Assembly: GCF_027942865.1 (NCBI RefSeq)
Contig: NC_134524.1
Location: 5,974,536 to 6,038,535, forward strand
Length of the DNA stretch: 64,000 nucleotides
Source of the DNA: Odontesthes bonariensis
Taxonomy: Eukaryota; Chordata; Actinopteri; Atheriniformes; Atherinopsidae
Direction: 5' to 3'
The position numbers and the translations under genes were made by a program. The notes below the pieces were generated by a model, which ran no database searches, had not been told where the DNA came from, and saw nothing but the letters and a program-made list of their open reading frames with translations. The first letter of the stretch is position 1. Each line of letters opens with the position of its first letter. Below, piece after piece: positions 34,109-45,200 of the stretch.

Positions 34109-34719
34109 CTACACGGCAGCATTGTTATCCGGCGTTGCTCCTACTCTGACTTCAGAATAAACGGCTGCATCGGTTGCTGCAGGACTGAGTTTTCCTGTGA
34201 ACGGAGATCATTTGTGTCACACCTTTTCATGTTAACATTAAAAATAACCAAGCTGTACCCATTCTTAAAGAATTTCATCCTGTTGTATCATTTTTAACTC
34301 AAATGTTAGCGCTTACATAGAACATGTCATTGAAAGAGGATTCAGGGGCAATTATAATATTATTCAACCAATCACATGCTGCACATGATCCAAATGGAAA
34401 TGGGAAACAGGGACTGTAGATAAATGCTGACTTTAAATACCTTTATTTTTCTTCTTGGCTTTTCCTACGTTCTGGTGAGAGATCTCTGAATACAACAGAG
34501 TGGGATCTAAAAGCAGAGGCCAGGTTTCAGGTTAAACTTGTTCAGCAGGCACATGATTATATGAAGCTGTTGGATAGACGGACTCACACACACTTTCCAC
34601 ATCGTTTCATAATCTGAAACGTGTGAAAATATAACGTGCAAAAAGAAAAACACACAAATGTTTCATAGAAAATCTGATAAATGGAAAATCTCCCACAGTA
34701 ACACAGTTTCCACCTGTGG

Positions 34720-34750
<31 letters not shown>

Positions 34751-37700
34751 ATGTATATATATAGAATATAACCAAAGCAGCTGGTTAACTTTACTGCAGG
34801 TTGACCCATAACTACCTGCAGTGTAATGCAGGACATCACACACGCATTAATGAGCCATGTTTGTGTGCTGCAGCAACAATTAGTCACCAGATCAGAGCCC
34901 AACGGATCAGGCAGATTTGATCAGGCGGTTTGAGCGTCTGGAGCCGCTGCTGCTGCTGGGAGTAGTTCAACTTTTCTCAACTTTCTATCACAAGCAACAC
35001 AAAGCAAAGCACCGGTGTAGGTACCAGATCGGCTCGGGGTCCGTCGTCTGCTGAACACGTCACACAATATGGCTGCACGCTTGAATGCGATTGGCTGTAC
35101 GTCGGACAGTTGTGATTGGCTCGTTCTTTCTTTCATCTTATAACCTTATGTGTACCTTGAACATGTACAACCCGATTTACCTTTGTGTGTACTGCCACAT
35201 GTTTCTGTACATTTTGTTAAAAATCTTTAAAAAAATTTAAAAAGTTGAGATTGGCTCAGACAAACTTCGTTGGGTTCGACTTTCACAACAGACAGATGGA
35301 TAGATAGATGCCATTACTTTAAGCTAATTTTTCAATCTGCCTAAGGAGCTGCTGACCACTTTCTACTCAGCGATCATCCATTCTGTCATCTGCACCTCCA
35401 TCACTGTCTGGTTTGGGTCAGCCACCAAACGAGACAGGGCCAAACTGCAACGGACAATTAGGGCTGCAGAGAGGATTATTGGAACTGACCAGGGCCAGGA
35501 AAAGGGCAGTAAAAATCTCTGCAGACCCCTCACATCCTGGTCACAAACTGTTCAATCTCCTGGCCTCTGGCAGACGATACAGGGAACTGCTTACCAAAAC
35601 CAGACGACACAAAGACAGCTTCTTCCCCCAAGCAGTCACTCTGTTGAACACCCAGGAAGTGCATTCCCACCCATAGTGTCTATTTATTGCAAACTGCATT
35701 TATTATTCTCGTACACATCCCTATTTACCACTGTCAAGTTCCACTCAGTTGAACTCCGAAAGGACACACGGACAACTCTTGATTTCCAAATTTGAGCAAC
35801 TTTTTATTGTCCAACTTTTTCTTTGTTGGTTGGTCCAGTTGATCTTCAGAATAATCATCAGGTTGTTAACCTTCGAACACAGAGAAACAAGTGTTAACAA
35901 CTAAATTACACAGGTATTTTCAAACAAGGTTTCACAATAATCAATCAACTAAAAAAAAAAAAAAGGTAAGTATAATTGAATTAATTAAATAAATCAGCTC
36001 AGTAAGGTAAGTATTTTTACAGGCTTGTAGATCAGCTCTTTCTCAAACATTTTAAACTTTTAACATTCTAAATTCAAACTTTTAGCAAGAGTTTTTAATC
36101 AAACGTTTTTATTCTTTAACCTTGCATTTAACTGAATTCATTATTTTTTAACTTTAAACATTAAACCATAAGCTTTCTTTAAATCTTTTAACTTGTCAAA
36201 CACAGTAAGCAAACACTGAAATGCAATTAATGCTCAAAACTGCAATAAGTTTGCAGTAGCTCAACTTTAACCCTAGCACTAACAAACAATTTAGGACAGG
36301 CAAGTAATCAAATTAAGAAGCTTCTAGGTACAAACTTAGCATTTCAAGGTAAATATTCTACCAGTCCTCAAAAGAACAAATATAATCACCGACCATTGGT
36401 GTGTTGGATCAACTTCTAGAGTAGATCTTGCAGAGAGTTTTGGCTGCTTGCTCCCTGCATGCAGCTTGTTCGATCCATGAAGCAAGTGAGCAGCTCCTTC
36501 CTTTCAGCTGCTTTCAATCAGCCAATTGGTGACCATTTTGCCCATGGCCTACTGGGAAATGTAGTTGCTCCGACTTTGACCATGCAGTTTCCCACCATGT
36601 AGGGCAGGGATTCATACTTGATTCTTGGTTTTGAGTTTTTAACTTCACAACCACCCATACTCAATGCCACTCTTACTGTTCTGCATTTCTAATTTTTATT
36701 ATCTTATGTTATTGTTGAGTGTTGTACTTTGTGAGTGAAGTTACCGGAGTCAAATTCCTTGTTTGTTTAATCAAACCTGGCCAATAAAGCTGATTCTGAT
36801 TCTGATTCCCTAGACTGTATGTATATAATCTATATATATATATGCAGTGTATGTATATACACACATATCCAACAGAACATTTTTTTAAAGTTTTATGTGC
36901 ATTTATGTGCAGGAGTCCACACGTATATATTCAAAGAGGTTATTGCTGCTCAGCACACAAAACTGAAAATGAAGCTTCTCTTCAGAGTGAACCAAAGGCC
37001 AAAATGATTAAACAAAACAAACTAGATTTTAAAGGTTTGGGGCTAGTGCTGGTCAAGGTGCGGTACACACTATTTTGTAGGAAATATTTAATTTCTTTGT
37101 AAAAGCTGCTGCCGATCACCGAAACAACACCAAGTTACGGTTACTATGGCTACTACAGCCAATCACAATGTACTCCCATTCAAGCGGACAGCCATATTGT
37201 GTGACGTAATCAGACGACGACGGAACCCGAGCCGATCTGGTACCTACACCGGACCAAGAACTCACTTCGGCAGAGCAAAATGTTTCAAAGCGAGACCAGA
37301 AACTGCAGAAAGCCGAAGGACATGACAACACTTCTCAGTTTGGAGTGTACCTGCAGCTCCCGTCTTCACATCAGAGTAAACAGCACACTCCTGTGGTTCA
37401 TCCCTCCCTGTTCACATAATCACATGAATCCACAGAGCAAAGACTCAAAGGTCAGACGCTTCGCAGCTTTGTTCCTTATCATACACGCTGCATGCACGTG
37501 TGTGTGTGTGACTTACTCTTCTTCCCAAAGTTTTTAAGCTCAACGACAGAGTATGTGACATCTCTGGATTCCCCTGCATCTGAAATATTTCAGGATTCTG
37601 TCATCAGTCTCCTGAAATCTCTACATTTTTTGCACATCTTACTGCTTTAAAGTTATACTGCACCGTTTCCCGTGTTTTCAGGGTGTGTGGTCAACTCGTA

Positions 37701-39229
37701 GAGACAAGCATTGTCTGTGGTAGATAAAAAAAAGAAGCAGAGACAAAGAGTTTTTACATGAATGTAACGACAAAACAAAAGAAATAACCAACTCTTTTTT
37801 TCCACTGGTTGTTCTTTTAAACTGCAAAGACGTCCAAAGACAGGAAGCTTTTAGGGTCGGCAACCTTTAACACTCAAAGAGCCATTTGGAAAAGAAAACA
37901 CCGGGAGCCGCAAAAATACTTTGTTTTTTTTACCTTTACGCTTTGTGTAAACAACTATAGTGAGTTGCTTACGAAATCCATGAAGTGCTACAGAGAAAAT
38001 TTAATTTAATTTATGTCATGAACACATTTTGAACTCTTAAATAATAATAATAACAATAAGACGTCGAGTTGAAGGTCTCCTTCTCACCACAGATCAGGCA
38101 TACTGGTAAGCCAGTCTCGTCAGAGGTAAATGCAAATGAATCTGCATCAGGCATCATTAAATGTTCTATTTTCTTCAGATAGTTTTCTTCTCTTCCTTTT
38201 CTCCATACTTGGCCGACCTGGGGTTGAAAGTCTCGATGAATAATGGACAGCGTTTTGGCGGCCATATACCGGCTTTCTGCCAGGGTGGCGCATATTTTGA
38301 GCGACGAAAAATCAAAAATATTGTTTTATTCTAATATTTCAAGATCACAATAATCTTCCAATTTAGAACTACATTTTTTTTTTAAAAACTAACACAAATA
38401 AAATGCACTTCAATTGGATACTTTTTCATTTATTTTCCCAAACCACGCGGCTCCGTTGCCGCGGGTTGCCGACCCGTGATCTGGAGGGTGTGAAGTCTTT
38501 ATGGAGGATCTTATCTGTCACCGCCCTGACGTTACTTTCCCATCATGCTGTATTATTTGGAAAGGATGGCTGAATTACAGCGCTTGGTGTGAAATTTAAG
38601 TTAAATTCAAATAGAATTAATAAGAAAGTCAAGTTTATCTCTGATGTTTTGTTTGTAAAAGTGCCGATGAGGAGTTACAAGATCCAGCCTCGTGGGTTCG
38701 TGATCTTTGATTAATATTTTTATACCACAAAATGTAAATGTATTTTATTTATACAGCCCTTAACACACAATCCTTACGATGTACCAAAGTGCTTTACAGC
38801 AGGTAATAAATAGAGAGAAGAATAAGTAAAAACAAATAAAAACAATAAAAGAACAGTGAACGCAATAAAATACAACAAAATCAAATAAGATAAAATAAGA
38901 TAAAAGTGTCATCATACTACTGGGTATTAAAAGTCATCCTAAATAAGTAGGTTTTTAGCCTAGATTTGAAGAGACATCAGAAGACACAGAAGAAATCCTG
39001 AGGTAAAAGTAAGACTTTTCTAAAAGTCTAAATTAGTTTAATTGCTGACCGTAGCGAGGAGAGCTGTACTCACGATCTGTGGCTGAGCTCTGACTGGTGT
39101 TCTGTGGCCGGATGGACCTAAAACATCATGAATACAGGAAGTTAAACACAGAAAAGGTCAATACTGATGATTTGTGTTACAGATGAGAGGAAATGAAGGA
39201 GCGATTTACTGACCTGATGCACGTTAAAT
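34109..39229 (-). CDS. Gene A cytoplasmic tail exons
   Basis: Seven small exons (16, 44, 51, 63, 57, 66 and 86 bases). Tyrosine motifs in order: CLYELT, VTYSVV (ITIM), AVYSDV, LLYSEI (ITIM), AVYSEV. A 2.8-kb intron with nested elements separates the AVYSDV and LLYSEI exons. TAG at 34111-34109. Confidence 0.8.
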
Positions 39230-42200
39230 CTGTGAAAAAGACATTTGGTTGGAACATTAAAATGAAATCCTGTATTTAGAGAAGCATTTGAACAGATAAA
39301 CCATGTGATACAGTATCAGAATATAAAGGTCTCACCCTTTGAATGTTTGTAGCGACACAGCAGGAGCAGGAGAACGATGAATATGAGTCCAATGATTGGT
39401 CCAACGACCATCAGCACAGGAAACAAAGAGCCTTCAGGTCTGGATACAGCTTCAGTTCACAGAAGATTAAACATTAAAGATTGAACTTATTTATGTAGAG
39501 ACGATACTCTCCCAGAAAAATGGACTTAAAAAATTAAACAGAAAATAGTTTTAAAGGCATCAAATAATTGAACTCTACTCACCTTTAACTGAGATCCAGC
39601 TCTTTGGTGAAACCTTCCCTGAGTGTTCACACTTGTAGAAACCTTCATCTGACTGTGACACTGCAGAGATGTTCAGCTCCCCTCTGCTGTCACTTTGAAG
39701 AAGTGTGTCATTGTGATAGAAAAACACATTGGAAAGTGTATTTTGTCCTCTGCGTCTGCAGCTCAGACTGACAGAACCTCCCTCAGTTACAGGATGGACG
39801 GGGCTCACCAGGATAACTCCATACTTATCTGTAAAACAGTCAGAGGACATTAGGTTCTCTTTGGAAATGTTAACTGTGGATGTTCAGCTGCAGCCACAGA
39901 TTAGAAGTCAGGAAGTGACTTGTTTTCCAGTGAACATTAAAGGGATAGTTCGCCTCTTTTGACATGAAGCTGTATGACATCCCATATCAGCAACATCATT
40001 TATGAACATCTTCTTACCCCCTGCTGCGTCCTGTGAGCCGAGTTCCAGCCTCGTTTTGGTGTTGATGAAGGTAGTCCGGCTAGTTGGCTGGGGTTTAAAA
40101 AATAAAGCGTTTTGCTTCTCAAAACAATATGCGTTCAAAAGAGTAATACATTTGCATCACAAAATCGTTCTCCAAGCAAAAGTCAGACCTCACAATCGCT
40201 TGGACCTATTTTCTCTCCCTTCGTATCACTGCCTGCTGTGCAGACCGAGCAGCAAACACCGTAACAGGCGCGGCTGTCGGCCAACTAGCCGGACTACCTT
40301 CGTCAACACCAAAACGAGGCTGGAACTCGGCTCACAGGACGCAGCAGGGGGTAAGAAAATGTTCATAAGTGATATTGCTAATATGGGATGTCATACAGCT
40401 TCATGTCAAAAGAGGCGAACTATCCCTTTAAGAGCAAACTACGCAGCAGGATCAAGAGACAAATGCTCACCGAGAAAGTTCATGTTGTATGGATGTGACA
40501 TGTTCAGGTACAGTTAATGATGTGATGCTTAAATACAAGACAAAGTGAAAGAAAAAGAACATTTATCATAACGTACTCTGCACAGTTATGTTGACTGCGT
40601 TGCTGAACTCTCCTGATCCAGACTCACACCAGAACACAGCATTACCAGACCAGAGACTCTTTATGTTACATGAGGATCCAGTCATTGTCCCCCATAATAA
40701 CTCAGAGCAGTGTGACAGGTATCCTGCTTCTGTAATCTCCCTCACTCTCCACTCAGCAGATTTTCCTTCACAGTTCAGAGACACAGGATCACCTCTGAAG
40801 TGTTGAACTCTGTCAGGACTCACTGTGAGAGACGCTGCTGGATGAAGATCTGAAAAACATGTGATGAGATTTCACCAAAGCAGAGAGAAACATAACCAAT
40901 GCTTCATTACAGATATTCATTTGGTTTATTTTGTTCTTCATCTGAAGATCAGCGCACACATTTCAACAAGCTGATCAAACTGTGATTTCCACCTTAAAAA
41001 ACTTCAGTGTGTTTTAAATGATAAACTCAATCTGATCGTCTTTCAGACATACAAGTGAACGTTTGAATTTCCAGTATTTCACTGCTTCACCTGATCAGGG
41101 TTTTCTTCTTATTAATGTCTGCTGTTCTTCCATTGGTGGAAAATGAATGTAGCTATCATCAACACGAGTGTTGGTTTTAAACATCGTGTAGGTCTCTGAT
41201 AAAAGAATAGCTGAATTAAAGTGAAAGCATCACTTTCAGAAACAAACTGACCTGCAGACCAGACAAACTCTGGGTCACTATAATCAGTGTAATACACTGG
41301 GTCTCCTCTCCCAGCTCTACACACATATCCTGCTGTGTGTGTCTGTCCATGAATGATGTAGGAACCATGTTCAGTCCCAGTGTTGCTATCAGGCAGCAGC
41401 TCATAGCTGTAAGAGCTTTCAGACGGATCAGGAACAGCTTTATACCAGTAGAACCTCCATCCTGCAGACGGATGTTCAACCTGACAGCTCAGAGTTACTG
41501 AGGCTCCAGGACTCAGCCATGATGGAGACACAGTGAGGACAGGCCGGGGTTTATCTGCTGAGAGAGACAGAACAGATAGAAAAGAAGTCTGTAACCCTGG
41601 ATTAAAAAGCTGTAACTTTAACATTTTTAACTTACATGATACAGTTACAGTGATGACATCACTCCACTGTGTTAGAAATAGCTGGTTCCTTCTGCCCCGG
41701 CATCTGTATCCTCCACTGTCAGTAACTCTGCTGATCCTGTATTCACTGGATGTTGGAGGTATATTTAACCAGGCTGGTGTCCATTCATACATCCACTGAG
41801 TTCCTCCACCTCCCTGGATCTCACATCTGGCAGTGACGGTCTCACCGCTGTATATCTGAGCCCAGCTGGGCTGCAGGATCACTGTGGCCTTGATGGAAAC
41901 TGCTCACATAAAAATATTCAGTTAGAAGACCAACACACACAGAAAACCAACAGAAATATGCTTTGATTCTATTTCCTGTTATTTGACACTGTTCATCTAT
42001 GTATTTATTTCATAAATCTTCATAAACATTTAAATAACTGTAGTTTGTTTGCTTTTTGGAGCAACATTTCTCAGTATTTACTGACTTACTGATCAGTTAT
42101 TTCTACAGTTTTTATTTCCATCCTGTTCAGTGCTTTTTCATGATGTTTAACAGCAGCACAAAGAGCAGAAAGTTCAAGTGTTGAAGTGTTTCAATTCTAA

Positions 42201-45200
42201 AACTGATGAACAAGAAGAGATTAAGGAAATCCAGATGTAATAAATGAGAGAAGAAGATTCTGCCACTCTTGTGTTGAATCTGAACAAAACATGAAGAGTC
42301 TCAAACATCAGAGGTATCAGTAGGAGTTACTGTCATATAATCATTGTTTCATTCATGTTCTTTTTGTTGTTGGGACCAAAATGCTCTTTTCTACATGACT
42401 GAGAAACAGATGAAAACTTCTTTTATTTCAGAACAAATGAATAAACTCACGAGTTTCCTCAATGGTGACATCACTGCTGACTTCTGAGTAGAAACCTGGT
42501 TCTCCTCTTCCTCCTCCTCTTCCTCCTCTGCAGTGGTACACACCTCCCTGTGACACTGTGAGGTCTTTATATCCATTGTTTCTTATGGGCTGAGCTGCAG
42601 AATAGGCTGACCCACCTCTGAACCAGTCAAACCTCCATCCATCAGGGTCGTCCACAGAGCAGGTCAGTGTCACACTGCCCCCTGCTGGTATGGTTGTTAT
42701 CTCTGCTGTCAGTGTGGCTCTGGGTTTACTTGCTGTTGAGTTCAGATTTTTTTCAGTTAATTAATCAGAATGTGACTTGATTCTGTTTGTTTAGATATTA
42801 CTAACAGACTGCAATATTTCTTTTTAACAATAAAAACAAATGCAGCTGCACACAAATAAAAGCTTCAGTTATTTTTGCCTCATCCACTTATTTCCCTCAA
42901 ATGTTCCACTGCCCTGCGTGCTGTCTCAAATCAAATTTATTTGCACATGAAATGTGCAAAACGATTCAAAGTGCTTTACATAAAATAAAAGCATTGCAGC
43001 AGGGAGTGGAAGAACTATTAAAAATACATAAAAGAATATAAAGAGAAACAAATAAAATAATTTTAATTAATTTAAAAACCAGCAACAGTCCAGATAAGTT
43101 CAAAGATATCGTGCAGATTTCATGCATAGACACATGAGAAAAGAAATGTCTTTAACCTGAATTTAAAAATGTCTCCATTTGGTGAAAGTTTAATCTCCAC
43201 TGGCAGTTTGTTCCACTTGTTTGCAGCATAACAGCTAAATGCTGCTTCTCCATGTTTAGTCTGGACTCTGGACTGGACCAGCTGACCTGAGTCCTTGGAT
43301 CTAAGAGCTCTGCTGGGTTTATATTCTCTGAACATATCACAGATGTAAACCTTCAGCAGGCTTTTAAAATCTATTCTGTGACTGACTGGAAGCCAGAGTA
43401 AAGATTTTAAAGCTGCTGTGATGTGTTCAGATCTCTTAGTCCGGGTTAAAACTCTAGCAGCAGCGTTCTGGATGAGCTGCAGATGTTTAATGCTCTTTTT
43501 GGGAAGTCCAGTTAAAAGAGCGTTACAGTAATCAAGTCTACTGGAGATGAATGCATGGATGAGTTTCTCCTGTTCTTTTTGGGAGAGGAAACCTTTTTTC
43601 TGTTGATATTTCTGAGGTGGTAAAAAGCTGCCTTGGTGACAGCTTTGATGTGGCTGCTGAAAGTCAGATCTGAGTCTATCAACACTCCCAGGTTACGAAC
43701 TTGGTCAGTGATTGTAAGGTCCCGAGTCTCAAGATATTTACCAACGCTGACCCTCTTCTCTTTGCTCCCAAACAGAATGATCTCAGTTTTGTCTTCATTT
43801 AATTGTAGAAAATTCTCTCTCATCCAGGTGTTTACTTCCTCCAGACACTGACACAGTACGTCTGCTGGGCTGCAGTCGCCAAGGTGACAGAGACACATAA
43901 AGTTGTGTATTGTCTGCATAACTGTGATGATTGATGTTAAAATTCTGCAATATCTGACCCAAAGGGAGCATATACAAGTTAAACAGAAGAGGTCCAAGAA
44001 TTGACCCCTGGGGGACTCCACAAGTCATGGCCACTCGCTCAGATTCATAGCTGCCAATTGTAACAAAATAACTCCGGCCTTCTAAGTAGGACCTGAACCA
44101 GTTAAGGACCGCTCCAGAAAGTCCAACCCAGTTTTCCAGCCTGTGCAACAGGATTCTGTGATCTACAGTATCAAACGCAGCGCTGAGGTCCAACAGAACC
44201 AGGACTGAAACATTACCAGAATCAGTGTTCAACCTGATGTCGTTTAACACTTTGACCAGAGCTGTTTCAGTGCTGTGATGACGTCTGAAGCCTGATTGAA
44301 AGTTATCAAGACTTCCACTTTCATTCAGAAAGTCGTTGAGCTGGTTAAATACAACTTTCTCAATAATCTTGGATATAAAAGAGAGATTAGAGACAGGTCT
44401 GTAGTTGTTCATCATAGAGGCGTCTAGAGTTCTCTTCTTTAGGAGTGGCTTAATGGCAGCTGTCTTTAGTGACTTGGGAAAAATGCCTGATGCCAGTGAG
44501 CTGTTAACTATTCGTAGGAGATCACTTTCTACTGAGGTAAAAACAGTTTTTAAAAAGTCGGATGGTATTATGTCCAGAGTGCAAGTGGTTGATTTCAGAT
44601 GCCGAACTGTTTCCTCTAGGATTTTTAAATCAACAATATTCTCTTTCTGTCTCTTTCTGTTCTCAAACTAAAATAAATCAGTTCATCACTGAGCTTCCTG
44701 GCAGCAGCTGGATCAGTGTTGGACGGAGAAATGTTTCCATCGTCATTTCTAAATCAGTGAAACACATCAAAACATGATATTTCATGATGAATTGTGGACA
44801 GTTTAACTCACATGACACTTTCAGAGTGAAGCCTTCGCTCCATTCTGTTAAGAGATAGTCTCTTCTGCCCCTACAGCTGTATTCTCTGCTGTTGGACTCT
44901 GCTGCGACGATCCTGTATTCACTGGATGTTGGAGCATTTGTGTTGGTTGGTCTCCATTCATATTCCCACCCTCTGTAATCAGCTCCCTGGATCTCACATC
45001 TGAGGCTGACGTTCTCACTGCTGTATATCTGAGCCCAGCTGGGCTGCAGGATCACTGTGGCCTTAATGGAAACTGTTGACACCAAAAACACAGTTAGGAC
45101 ACAAAGAAAAGAGGTGAGAAATAACACAGAAACACAGGACTGTTTTCAGCTTTAGTTGCTCTGCTTTATGGTAAACTATTAAAACAACTGTGATATGTAT

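Noticed and set aside
40002..40517. 171-codon plus-strand open frame, with similar frames at 24440-24898 and 49.4-50.4 kb
   Set aside because: It is read through the arms of the TTAA foldback element. The same frame recurs in each copy because the repeat is shared, and it has no domain or splice context.
41216..41479. Second minus-strand frame inside gene A Ig domain 5
   Set aside because: Out-of-frame shadow. The same shadow occurs in gene B because the exon DNA is identical.
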